From positions 7,178,249 through 7,242,248 of the forward strand of contig NC_053126.1 of assembly GCF_010015445.1 (NCBI RefSeq): 64,000 nucleotides of DNA, read 5' to 3'. This DNA is from Perca fluviatilis (Eukaryota; Chordata; Actinopteri; Perciformes; Percidae). Made by a program: the position numbers and the translations under genes. The notes under the pieces were generated by a model that worked only from the letters and a program-made list of their open reading frames with translations, made no database searches and had not been told where the DNA came from. Positions 1 to 16,914 of this stretch are shown in pieces (within the stretch, counting starts at the first letter, position 1; the number at the start of each line of letters is the position of its first letter).

Positions 1-1722
1 GAGACCGGTTAATACAGTAGTGTATTATATTCTGCATATTTTCACAGTGCTTATTGTGTGTTTTGAATGTGAAAGATCACAACAAGGGCATAATTCATAT
101 TCTCATAGAATTCCTCACATTTGTCAATGCAGCTTAATTTTGAGGTAATCTGTACTAGACTCATTCATGGTTTCAGACTTAGTGGCTTACAGGAAAGACA
201 GCTGTGATTATTTACAGTATAATTGGCAAAGGGTGATGGCTTCATTACTAATGAGGTCAAAGAAACTGCCAGAAATCCTGTGTACTCCCTCTGAGCAGCA
301 CACAAACAGGTCAGCCTTGGATCAGTGCTCAAGACTAAAATATTCCAGTGTTTCTTGTCAATCAAGGTACAGCATGAGGGCTGGTCACACCAACCCTAAC
401 ATGCACATGCATACGCACAGTTCCAGAGGCGAAAGCCTCGACAGTACGCACATGGGAATGTATTTTTGTAAGTTTTGCCAATTCAGCACGCAGAGTTTAA
501 AATACATGTGTAGTAACATGTGTTACAAATGTTGGTGCTGCACTCTTTGATGGAAATCTGCTGAAGGCAAGTTCCTTGTTCCGTTTTTAGTCAATCTAAA
601 GTCAAACAAAGTCTGTAGCAAACATCGCATCTGCAGTAGTCTATTGCAAAGGGACTGCTGAAAATTGAAGTTGAAGCACATTTGGCTTGCTGTTTAAGTC
701 CTGAGTCATCACAAGACCTTTGCTTACATAACAGTTGTCTTCATGAGGGTAGAATCCATTTGTTTCAGATATGCACTGATGAATCTCAGGTAGGTCTTTT
801 TATTTGTGAACGTTCAAATGAAACCTTCAAATGTTGTTCAAGACATTCTTCACATGACTGCCGTGACGCGGTACAGCTTTACTATTTTGTTCGAAGTCAC
901 CTTGTGTGGCATTCAAAGGCTGTGGTACTTATCCACTTTCAGACTAGCTAGCAAAACATCCTCAGACTGTCTCAAGGACTGTGTTGGTCCTTGGAACTTT
1001 GGGAACTATTATTATACCATCGTTACCCATAATCCGTGTATGGTTCGTTTATTCCTTATTCGGTTTTCAAACCAAAACAGAGCAGTTTTCCAGTTAATTT
1101 TTAATTTGTATGGACATTGGAAAACCGAGAAAACGGAGCTCATATTTTTGTTTTTCCGTTTTTGGTTTAAAACGAAAAACGGATTATACTCCACCCTTCC
1201 TTCTTCCTACTCCCTAAAATAAGAGCATTTCTCGAAGCATAAAATATGTTAGATATTATCCACACACAAACAATATAATATATAAATATCAATAAACATG
1301 TTGCACATAAGACAGATACACATATTGAAATCACAATGGAGATTTGAAAAGCTCCAGATGAAAAATAACAAAATTAAAATCGACGATTGTTGATGTTTGT
1401 GAACGTGTGCGCACCTCAATGTCTCAGCACACACGTGTGGGCAAAGCTGCTAAGGCAAAAAGCACACGATATCATGATTTGCTGGAGGACATCTCATTTT
1501 ATTCTTGTATTTTTTCTGCACATTTTCCCGTTTTCTCCCACATTGGGACAGCCAATTCCCCTCACACTGTAGTTCTTCTTGCTGCTAACTCCCACTGTTG
1601 GCCCGGGGAGGGTGTGAACAACATTGAAGCGGGTGGACTTGTGCCAGCTGCTTAGTTTCACCTGTCGGAGAGGAGTTTCACCAGGAGAAAATAACATGCA
1701 TGGAGGTTCAGATTAACCACTT
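1..1722. other. No gene recognised; one possible small inverted repeat
   Basis: Short open frames here have no family features. At about 1028-1192, left (ATAATCCGTG, CGGTTTTCAAACCAAAA) and right (GGTTTAAAACGAAAAACGG) halves are loosely inverted, which suggests a degenerate MITE. Confidence 0.4.
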
Positions 1723-2424
1723 CTAGTCTATATCCACGACGTTCCACTTCGGGGATTGCTCCAGTGCTGCTGGAAATTCTTCCGGATCACGTTATTTTCG
1801 CCCAGATAGCCGTCACCTTCTGCTTTTTTGTATTGGAATTTTAAACTACGGTGGAATTGTGAGGACTATGGTTAATTTCTCCTCAGATCTCTGCAGGGTA
1901 AATCCAGACAGCTAGCTAGACTATCTGTCCAATCTGAGTTTTCTGTCGCACAACTAAAACAAATTTTGAACGTACACGTGTTCCACCAAAACAAGTTCCT
2001 TCCCGACGCTATTTTGCAGCGGCATCCTGGCTGCTTTTTGCAGGATGGTAGGGGAAGACTCACCCCTGATTGGCTCGCTCTTACATACTTACCCTAACCA
2101 TAACCAATCCTACTCCTCTTGCCTAAACATAACCCTCCTCTTGCCTAAACCTAACCAACCCAACCAGAGCAGGCAACGAGTACAAGCCATTCAGGCATGA
2201 GTTCTCTAATGAATATTCATGAGTCTTGCCCTACCATCCTGCAAAAAAAAATTCCGCATCCTGGCTCTGTCCAGTGCTTAGCACCACCCAAGGCGATTGT
2301 GATTGGTTTAAAGAAATGCTCAATAAACCAGAGCATGTTTTTCTCCCATCCCGGAATGCTATGTGGATTAGCCAGACCCTCCTCCGCAGCACTGTGGAGG
2401 AAGGTCTGGCAAAGTGAGACTAAC
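1723..2424. mobile_element. Composite repeat with a nested MITE
   Basis: The outer repeat opens with TCCACGACGTTCCACTTC and closes with GGAAGGTCTGGCAAAGTGAG; a shorter relative lies at 21404-21596. At 2040-2242 it is interrupted by a second element with inverted ends (GCAGGATGGTAGGG and its complement CCCTACCATCCTGC) around CCTAACC-rich sequence and the motif GATTGGCT. Confidence 0.6.
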
Positions 2425-3080
2425 CGCTTCACATCCAGCTACCTTCAGTACAGGCACTGGCCCCGCAGGAGTCACCAGTGCAGTGGCAAGAACACAGTCC
2501 CTCACTGGCTTCCCACCGGGATGACTTCCAGTTGCGTTGCATGCTGACCATTTCACAGTAGGAGGGATATAACATTCTCAACTTGAAAGATGTCATTGCA
2601 CACGATCACAACATAATAATTACACATGAGCTTCTATTTTTGCAGCTGTCTTGCGAGGTGAATGTGATAGAAAGCAGATTTTCCGCTGTGTCCTCTACCC
2701 ACTCAAGACACTGTGCACTAACAATAATTGCTACATGTCTTTGATCTTTGAACATCATATGAGCAATGAGGAACCAAGGAAGAAAACACTCATTACACTG
2801 TGTACGGTACGGCTATTTATGAAATAGAAAATACACCCTGTTCAAGTAGATCTTTACCTATTGTACGTAAATTTTTTCCACAGTTTATTCAATGTAAATG
2901 TCTGTTCCCCATGCCAAAAAAAGCCCCTTTGAATTGAATTGAGAGAGAGCGAGATGTAGATGAAGTGTAAAAAAGAGAAGGGGAGAAAATAGTGAGTGAC
3001 TTTCTACCTCCAGCCTGGTGGCGATCTCCATCTCTCATCTAGCAAAACACGCCCACACAGCACCTCATTATGACCCCCCC
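2425..3080. other. No gene recognised
   Basis: AT-rich sequence with a short GA-rich patch at about 2940-2990. No coding signal was seen. Confidence 0.5.
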
Positions 3081-3081
3081 C

Positions 3082-3122
<41 letters not shown>

Positions 3123-3138
3123 CCTCTCTCTCTCTCTC
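3081..3138. repeat. (CT)n microsatellite at the LINE 3' end
   Basis: Almost pure CT repeat with a few interruptions, directly abutting the tail of the minus-strand LINE. Confidence 0.95.
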
Positions 3139-3139
3139 A

Positions 3140-8000
<4,861 letters not shown>

Positions 8001-8775
8001 AAAGGAATAGTTCAATATTTTTTGGAAATACACTTATTTGGTTTCTTTTAGAAATAAATATAAAAAATATGAAAAACCGAAGTGTTAAAATGACAGTATG
8101 TGGTAATATGGGGGGTTATGTGCAGGACTTTTTCCTGGCCTTTAACTTTCTGACCAAAATACGCCAACACATTTACCCCGTTTGTACTCTTCAGTTTTTG
8201 TATGGATTAAACAAATATAACATGTTAAAACTTGTGTTGTCTTCCCTGTGAAAAAAAGCACTTTGTTTTGTCACACATGTTTTTGTGGGGTTTTTTTCCA
8301 ACATTTTGGTACTTTTTTCAACATTTTTATCGCTTTTTCTGATGTTTTTGTCACTTTTTCAATGTTTTGGGTGCTTTTTCCAACGTTTTTTCATCTTTTT
8401 TTTCATCTTTTCGTTGCTTTTCCCAACATTTTGTCGTTTTCATTTTTCATTTTTTTTACATTTCCGCCGCTTTTTTCGACGTAACATACTTTCTGATATA
8501 ATTTTTCTTTTTAAACAAGGTCAGATTTGACCCGAAGACAACATGAGGGTTAAATATTGAACTTTGGAGGTCCTGGTAGGTGGATTTTGTCCCCTTAAGA
8601 CAAAGCCAGGCTAGCTGTTTCTATCTGTTTCCAGTCTTTGTGCTAAGCTAAGCTAACTGTCTGCTGGCTCCAGCTTCAAATACCCATACAGACATTTGAG
8701 ACAGTGGTATCACACTTCTAACTCTCAGCCAGAAGACCAACAACTGTATTTCACAAAATGCCAAACTATTCGCAT
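8001..8775. mobile_element. Interrupted fish DNA repeat with inverted ends
   Basis: The left end GGAATAGTTCAATATT pairs loosely with the right end ACAAAATGCCAAACTATT. The right half carries the block CCAGTCTTTGTGCTAAGCTA, which recurs in part near 30810-31110. The middle is interrupted by T-rich degenerate repeats at about 8270-8480. Confidence 0.5.
8270..8480 (+). repeat. Degenerate 20-22-bp T-rich tandem repeat
   Basis: Repeated units of the form TTTTTCCAACATTTTGGTAC, TTTTTTCAACATTTTTATCG and TTTTTCAATGTTTTGGGTGC follow each other. Phe-rich frames over it are artefacts. Confidence 0.65.
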
Positions 8776-9929
8776 AAAAGTCGAATCATAGCACCACTAT
8801 AATTGTTTTATTTTTAAATGCAGGACATGTCAGGGGAAAAAAAAGTAGTCTTGGTGATTTTTCACTTATGAACTACAGTTTCAGGCCTTTTCCACAGCAG
8901 AAATGTTGACTTATCATAGAAGGAAAAGCACAAGTGTTACTAATTACACTAACAATGTCTCTGTTCTGCATAAGTGCCCCAGTAAATCATGATAGTGTAA
9001 CAGTGTAACACTACGATCAATACTGGGACCCTGGAACTGGACCTATTAGTAAATCTTTCACGGTCTGAAACAGAGCGTGAATACACCTCATATTAAAAAC
9101 TTTTGTAACTTGTTTCGGAAACTGTTATGTAAATAAAGTTAATTATAATTAGCATTTTTGTTATTGCAGCCCTGCCCCATCATTACGTCTTTGTATTGAG
9201 ACTGTTCACTATTAGCCAATCTAGAGTCTAATCTCACGCAGACACGTTGTCAGAGCTTAATGATCTTTGACTTTTCTGTCACCAAACCATTATTGACTCG
9301 GTTGTCAAAACACAAGTGAAACTCCGAAAGAGCCTTCTTAAGAGTTGTAACATTTTCATAATAAATGGACGCTTCTGTTTATGTTCTTATCCGTCTCTGT
9401 GTCTACTTACTGTAAATGGTTTACATAGATCCTCTTCTTGTGAAATGCTACATTATCATAGAGAAGTGCCATTTCCTTTTTTCAATGGTTTCAAGTACCA
9501 AACAAACACACACACGCACACAATATAAAGTCTACACAAACATGGGCAGCAAATATTTGACCACCATAAAGAGTCATTGTATATGACCTGCAGCGTGTCA
9601 CTGACATCACTTTCATTTCTTCCTTTCATTTCTTTAAAAGTGAAAATTGTAAAAAAAAAAAAAAGTATTTTATATATATATATATATATGTAAGGCTGCA
9701 TATTTCCAGAAACATCAACTATTTGTCTGTCTAGACACTGGTATTAGACATGATATCAAGTAGGCTAACATGTAAAGTCTGACACTATTATTAAAATACA
9801 TCCGCCTTACAAGGTGCTTGAAAGGACCACATGTGCAGCATCAGTGGCTAAAGCAAAAAACTCCAAAATCAAGTGTATGTATGGCGACGCGTGTTTTCTT
9901 TAATTGGTTATGGTATGCAGGCTTCAAGG

Positions 9930-9985
<56 letters not shown>

Positions 9986-10035
9986 AGTCAATGCGAAAAG
10001 GGGGCGACCACAGAGCTGTGGTGTGTCGGCGTGTG

Positions 10036-10074
<39 letters not shown>

Positions 10075-10399
10075 CGTCTATGTATGTGGGTTTGTGTGTA
10101 TTTATCAAGGGTTAACTTATGACTGAGACTGTTTAGTGGAAAGATTAGAATTACGATAAGAACTATAGACGGTAAACCTTCAACTGTGTGTGTGCGCGCA
10201 CACAAGTTGTGTATTCCTGTAAGTCATTCGTTTTGATGGTCCTGAGCAGAGGCGGAGCCAAGATATTTGAGTTAAGTCAAATGTATGAGATAACTAATTT
10301 TGTATGCAGTAATAGGATTAGTAGTACTATAATTATAGCAAAAGTATAGGTAGTTAGTAGTGGTATGATAGCAGGCATATTATCAGGTCAGTGGTCATA
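8776..10399. other. No gene recognised; CA and GT microsatellites
   Basis: AT-rich sequence. (CA)n at 9933-9983 and (GT)n at 10037-10072 lie 53 bases apart in inverted relation, so the pair could fold as a stem. Thr-His and Cys-Val frames across them are artefacts. Confidence 0.6.
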
Positions 10400-11125
10400 T
10401 GAGTCAATATATTTTATTTGTCACATATAATCATATAAGGCAGTCGCTCTCTAAGGCAGTGTCCTCATTTAAGATCCTAGCGGCCTGAGGGTAGAACAGG
10501 CTGTTACTGGGTGGTTTGGATCATTACAGTAATGATTCTCTAGCATTTTCTTGCAGTGTCTGGTGTAAATATCCTTTAGGCAGGGAAGTCACCACTCCAA
10601 ACTTCAAAGTTCAGCCAAACTAGCCACTCTTTGCGGTGCCTTGCTGCCCTCTTCAGTGCCATTTCCATTCCAGGCAGTGATGTTTCCTGTCAGGATACTA
10701 GCAATGTTGCAGGAGCAGAATTTGTTCAGTATTTAGGGGAATATCCAGAGTCAGTATGCAGCGCCTATGTCAGACCCTCTGTGATGTGAGCACCAAGGTA
10801 CTTGAAGATGTCCACCCTCTCCATCAAGGATCTGTTGATATTAAGGGGGGCGTAGGTCCTCTTCTGTTTCTTCTCAAAGTCCACTACTATGTCGTCAGTC
10901 TTGCTGACATTCATGAGTAGGTTGTCGACCTGAAACCAGCGAGTCAGGTCCTCTACTTCTTTCAGGTAGGCCTTTTCATTGTTGTCAGTAATTAGACTCA
11001 CCACAGCTGTGTCATCAAGGGAGTACAGCAGGGTGCTCAACACACAGCCCTGGGGTGCTCCGGTGTTTAGGATAAGGGTTGAAGAGGTGTGCCCGCCCAC
11101 CCTCACCACCTGGGGTCTGCCCAAG
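10400..11125 (-). mobile_element. L2/Rex-like LINE, 3' part, decayed
   Basis: The minus-strand frame gives GAPQGCVLSTLLYSL, DDTAVVSLITDNNEKAY, NLLMNVSKTDDIVVDF and VDIFKYLGAHITEGL, the RT palm and thumb of a fish L2/CR1-group element with a deletion removing the FADD region. Further 3' the sequence keeps traces of the C-terminal repeat region and ends near TGACAAATAAAAT. Confidence 0.75.
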
Positions 11126-11429
11126 GATCCACATGCACAGTGAGGTGTTTAATCCTGGAGAGGAAAAGTGTAGAATTGTGGCCACAGTGTTGGTATCATT
11201 AGACATATTACCCTTCTTGGACGTTATATAAAAGAGGTACAAATGATATAACATACGTAGGCCTATATAAAAATGTTTGTAAAACATTGAAACACATGAA
11301 AACACAAGATGTGAACCATGGACTGCACTAAAACACTTTAAAGCATGCAAATACAATCTCAGTGCATTTCAAAGCCACGCTTTTAAGGATTATTTTAATT
11401 GTTCTTCTCCGCATAAAACTCCCGCTACA
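11126..11429. other. No gene recognised
   Basis: AT-rich spacer between the LINE remnant and the next repeat field. Confidence 0.4.
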
Positions 11430-12660
11430 GCCTAAACCGTACATGGTGGGGGGGTGCCATTTTCAGGACTGGTCCAAAACTCCGCAAGGTCCTCAGGCGC
11501 AACAATAGACGACCTCCACCACTAGGTAGCGCTATAACAGAAAAAATGCGTTTGGCCCCTATAACTCCCACACCATACACCGGACATTCAAAAACCATAT
11601 ATCCAAGCTTTCCCTGGATCCAACTGAATCGCCTGATACAGGCCACGCCCATTTCTGCCTTTTAATGAGTTAAAAATCGCGATTTATCAAAAACCTACTT
11701 TTTTGATCCCCTCCTAGACATTGCGACCAATCTGCCCGAAACTTGGCACGTAGCATCTCCAGATTGACCTGACAAAAAGTTATTAAAAGAATCTTTATAG
11801 GATAAAAATTGTGCATATTACGCACAAACTATGAACACAATGAAAGCACCAACTTTGCCATATCATTTGTTTATGAAATTCCATTTCGGTACATTACATT
11901 AGATTCATACATTTCATTACATTACATTCATTACATTAGATTACATTACATACTGAATCTTCTTCAATTGAACCACAATTGATTCACATACGATCAAAGG
12001 TGTTTAAAAAAAAAAAAAATTTGCCTTTAACCAAACTACACACAATACACCTCGATTAGAAAACCTTACATCCACGTGTTCCTTGAATCAAGCTGAATCA
12101 CATGATATGGCCAGGCCCATTTCCGCTATAAAGTTGGTTCGCAATATTGCGCAATGCATAAAACCAACTTTTTCAAACCCGTCCAAGGCCATACGACCGA
12201 TCTGCACGAAACCTGGTACATAGCATCTCCAGGTGGACCTAACCAAAATGTATTAAAAAAATGTTGTTACGTTAAATTATGCGCTTTTGACAACCAAACT
12301 AATTTTCCTAGCTAGCTACCACACACATATCATATCTCAACCAAATTAAATTTTTGTCAGCAAAAAACTTGGGATCATTGTTCAACATCCCACTATGATG
12401 TTCTGTACCAAATATGGCAAAGATCGTCCATAAGGGGGCGCTATAATCAACGTGTATTTGTTTTGGCCAATAACTCAATGCATTTAAATGGGAAAATTGC
12501 AATTGCAATATCTCTGCCACAGTAAATGCTATCAACACGAAACATGTGATGCTTGTTCGGCATGCCGCTCTGAGGCTCTATACCAAATTTGGCAAAGATC
12601 GGCCATTAGGGGGCGCTATAGTCAACGTAGACCAGTTTGGGCCTTTTTACCCCTTCTGAG
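11430..12660. repeat. Diverged internally repetitive teleost repeat field
   Basis: Blocks recur at two spacings. GGCAAAGATCG with GGGGGCGCTATA occurs near 12416 and 12591 (about 175 bases apart). CGAAACTTGGCACGTAGCAT near 11735 recurs as CGAAACCTGGTACATAGCAT near 12207. No coding frame persists between copies. Confidence 0.65.
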
Positions 12661-14395
12661 GTCAAGCGCGTGGTATACAACGCTAAACTGCACTTCTGAT
12701 TCATAACCTAATAACTTTATAATTATAACTAGTAGAAACATACAAGCTAACAGTCGCCCCGTTCTGCTGATGTCTTTGATGTCTTCCTAGCCCTTACAGA
12801 AGGTTTTGTATCCAGCCTAGAAGTCCAGAGTTTTTCGGGGTCTTTGTGCAATTAATCCATACTGTTACATCCAAGATTGATACACTGTATGTAAGAAATG
12901 TAAATAGTTTGTCCTTTATATGAGTTATAATGTTCAATATGTTTATTTTTGCACTGGATGACTCCAAATATATAGAACTGCTTTAGACAACACAAATGCT
13001 TGTGTGGCATTGCTCTGTGTGTGTGATATCAATATACTATATCTGTGAGATTCATGTTCCGTTTTATTTATTTATTTGTCTTTATGGTCCTACAACCTTT
13101 TTAACATTTAAGTGACCTCAGTGCAGCACAAATATTCTAATAGCCCAGTTTTTCCTGAAAAAAAATGATGTTCATAGATTGACTATGGAAAACAGGGTTG
13201 ATGTTTTACAAGCTTTTACAGAAAATAAAATCAGACGCACCAGAGGTTGTGAAAAATCCTTTAGGGCTCTGGGATATTTGCAACGGCAATGTACCGCAGA
13301 CCTTGCGGCTAACACCGCTCGATATTTCCCGACGTTTGCCTCGCCTTTGGGTCCTGCTTCCACTCGCTCCCCGGGTCGTCGGGGGCGACTGGCGCCGGGA
13401 GGCTTGGACCCCGTCATAACTGCTTGCAGTTCTAGTTTTCAAGTACTCTGAGCCATTGAACATCTGATAGTCATCAGATATCTTGGAAAATCACACATGA
13501 CACACTGACCTGTAGACAGTCTGGACCAAACATTTAGCCTTTTTCTGTCCTTTTTCTTTGGCACAAAGATCACTACATATGAGTCGTGGCTTCTTCCTTA
13601 GTCAGTAGGTACAAACTCCCCTGCCGCAAGCATTTCCACTCCCACAGGATGAGTAATCTGCGTGCAAGTTGCTTTTGTTTATTTAAGAGAAAATTAATGA
13701 AACAGACAAAAAGAGTAAAATATTTAACAATGGTTTGGAATAAAGACTAAACTGGGTGTGATTACTCACGTTTCATGTTGTATTGCTTCGGTACACTTGA
13801 TAGTATGTGGGGGATTAAATCCTGTGTGAGTTAGTCGCAAAAAATGGGCCAGACTGTGTGCTTGTGTTTTTGCATTCACATTTGTGCAGGACAGTAGACA
13901 ATACAATTTAAAGTATCACGCCAGTTTATTATGTTATCATTCAAGCAAACAATACAGAAAGAGAAGGAAATCAGGATCCTGGCATCACTATTTTAAATGA
14001 GCCGGACGTCACATTTAATTGGCATCTGCAAGGAATAAACAAAGGACTAGAAGGACTGCTTTATGGCCCATACATGTTTTTTTTTTACAGCAGGGATTAT
14101 AGCTCTCTGTGGTGAGGAAACACAGATAGGACTGTTAACAATCTAACAATCTTTACAGATTTGCCTTATCTTGAGTGTTTCTGCTGAATGATAGTTTTAT
14201 GTAAACTTTTCCAAGGAATCTGAAATTCTTGTCCTTCACGTTGCATGGACATGCAATTCCCCCCTCCCAAAAGTCCCTACTGTCACTTCTCACTATTCCA
14301 GAGAATTCTTTTTAAATGAAAAATGAACCAGCCCAACAATACTTCCCTTTGAGTCATGTTCTTATCTATGTATGAAATAACTCTGGTTTGTTTGC
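12661..14395. other. No gene recognised; one CpG-rich patch
   Basis: AT-rich except 13250-13420, a CpG-rich block with GGGTCGTCGGGGGCGAC. Both strands are open across it but neither protein is recognisable. Confidence 0.45.
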
Positions 14396-15043
14396 TAAAG
14401 AAATACACCGTTTGTTGAAAAATGGTTATTCACCGTGTCCTCTATATTTACATAGGTGGGCAAATGCATTTTTGTCTCATTGCATGCATTGTCTTAGTCC
14501 GGCGCCGCCGGCGCTATCTTAGCTTATAGTGTAATGAGTGGAATCCTTTGTTGCCGTTAGCATGTTGTGAGTAAAAGTGACCCAACAACAACAGCCCTGC
14601 GGAGCTCAGTCAGGGCACATTTGGTAGTCCAGTAACCCAGAAAGGGTGACTTTGCGCTGGTCGTGGAGCTCAGCGGGCTGCCGATATCTCTGTGCCCGAG
14701 TAGCAGTGCTTCGGCTGTAGCCTACTTCCACCCAATCTAGTCCCAATTCAATATCTACCTAGGAAATCGTCTAGTCTTAATCTGCATTGCTATTTTTACT
14801 TGTTGTGAATACGCAGGCCACAAGAAGTAATTAGGTTTTGTTTTTGTTGTTGTTGGGTCACTTTTACTCACGACATGCTAACGGCAACAAAGGATTCCAT
14901 TCATTACGCTAAACTAAGCTAGCGGCAGCGGCGGCGGACTAAGACAATGCATGCAATGAGACAAAAATGCGTTTGCCCACCTATATAAATATAGAGGAGA
15001 CGGTGAATAACCCTATTTGAACAAACCGTGGCATATTCCTTTA
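14396..15043. mobile_element. Non-autonomous DNA transposon with about 200-bp inverted repeats
   Basis: The left arm (14396-14597) and right arm (about 14844-15043) are inverted copies. Shared parts include TGTCTCATTGCATGCATTGT, CCTTTGTTGCCGTTAGCATG and AAAAGTGACCCAACAACAAC. A GC-rich patch near 14500 (GGCGCCGCCGGCGC) matches the GGCAGCGGCGGCGG of the other arm. The ends begin TAAAG; a TA duplication would fit Tc1/mariner but is not certain. Confidence 0.8.
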
Positions 15044-16701
15044 AGATCGTGATTCCAAAAAAGAAATTGTAGAAATCAAGAAGCAAATATAGTAGGAAAA
15101 TGGCAGTGGCAGATTAAACTTAAATCACACCATTAATTTTTGCCTTAAATCATTTTTTTTTTATCAAGTAGGTCTTCTATGCATGTTTTGAAGAAATACA
15201 ATTTACAAGCTTTCCTGAAACAGCTTTCAAACTTAAAATCTATTGATTGTTCACTTTCCAACGGACCCTGAAGGCAGCACAAAAAAAGAGCCAATCAGGA
15301 TTTTTACAAGCCCTGTTGCATCATCTGTTGCCATGTGTACACAGGTTTGCCCGTAAAATAGATCACTTTCACTTTCGGGTTCCTAGAAAACGGAGCATTT
15401 CTATCACAGTGCGTACTCTGACACATACCACAATATAAGACAAACACGCAAACACACAGATAGGCTGTTTACCATACATTTACTGCACACACGCACTTTT
15501 TGGCATGCAGTCAAACAGATACACAAAGCGTGCGCACATACACAAAACAACTTCTAAGGTAAACATTTTGTGTGTGGGTGTGTGTGTGTGTGTGTGTGTG
15601 TAGTTGTGTGTGTATCAGAATGCAATAGCATGCATCTATTTAGGTGTGTCACTGTGGTATCCATGTGTCCTTCATACTAGAAGTGTTTGTGATTATACGG
15701 ATTACTGACGATGCAGATAAATGTGCTGTTGACAACATGTTCTCAGCACTCCCCCCCCTCAATCCAGGCTTTGCTTCACTTCTTAAACAGCAGCCTCCTT
15801 TCCCAGGAAAAGAAGGAGGAAGCGGGAAACTACAACTTAAAAGGACTCAAACTGTTAAACTTTCTATGGGTCAGGCGGCTCGATTCCAGTTTCATTGTGA
15901 CAACTGGCTCCCCTTTGACAACAGCCTGGATTCCAGCCACTTGGCATCTACTGTCATTTTATTTTTTGTTTCATCAGATGGCTAGATTTCACACTAAACG
16001 AGCAACTCACCAAGAGTTTTTGGAAAGAGCATGTGGCAGCTAAAGTCTCAAACCAAATGTGAATCTGGGCAGACCTTATCTCAGACATATTGACATGTTG
16101 ACGCTGAGTAGATTTACAGCTGTGTGCAGCATCCGCAAGCAGAAATTTGTAAAATATTTTTCTATTGAGGCAAAGTTTTTATGCACAATATCTATGAATC
16201 ATCTGCTGGCCGTGTGAGATTGTGGTGGCTTGTGTCTCTAGATTGTAGAAGCAGGGCAGGATGCCAAAGTTTGAAAGAACACAGCAGTGTTGCCAACTGG
16301 CCGAGCCAACAGGTCAAACGCGGAGATGATAGCACAGGTATACAGTATGATGTGGACCGTTGACAATATAGCTCAGGATCAGGCATTAGCTCGGGATTTA
16401 TCGCTGCACTGTTGGCCAAAGCTGAGTGATGTTTTTTATTTAATGATTTGAATGTGGCGGAGCTGACTACAGGCTTTTGCCTTTCACTAGAAGTGCAAAC
16501 AATGTGACAGAATAATGACTGGGAGATCAACATTACGATGGTGCTTGTGCACTGATGCATCTGTATTAACAATTGAATCATGTCATGTATAATTATACAT
16601 CATTCACAGGGACTTTTTTTATGAATAAAGAATACTATTACTGTGCAAACTTTAAATATATTTGCTAATAACACTTCTATACTTAGTACTTAAGTACTTA
16701 A
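15044..16701. other. No gene recognised
   Basis: AT-rich sequence with a short GT tract at about 15577-15601. Open frames at 15644-16043 and 16181-16581 lack family motifs and splice support. Confidence 0.45.
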
Positions 16702-16910
16702 AGGGATAGTTTGGATGTTTTGAAAAAGAAATATGCTCATTTGCTTCCCCCATCCACAGCAGGACATTGCTTATCTTCCGTGTTGGTACTCCTGTCTGCT
16801 TCTCCAAACTGGGGACTGTGACTGTGTCGATCACTTTCTACTGTAGGTAATACAAAGACTGTGGGTAAGTACCTCATACAACCCCACTTCAAAGTATCCA
16901 AACTATCACT
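16702..16910. mobile_element. TTAA-flanked MITE (209 bp)
   Basis: Inverted ends AAGGGATAGTTTGGAT and ATCCAAACTATCACTT are bounded by TTAA at 16698-16701 and 16911-16914. TTAA duplications are typical of piggyBac and Kolobok superfamilies. Confidence 0.7.
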
Positions 16911-16914
16911 TTAA

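Noticed and set aside
15644..16043. Overlapping 110-113-codon frames
   Set aside because: No motif, start context or neighbouring exon; length is within chance expectation for this window.
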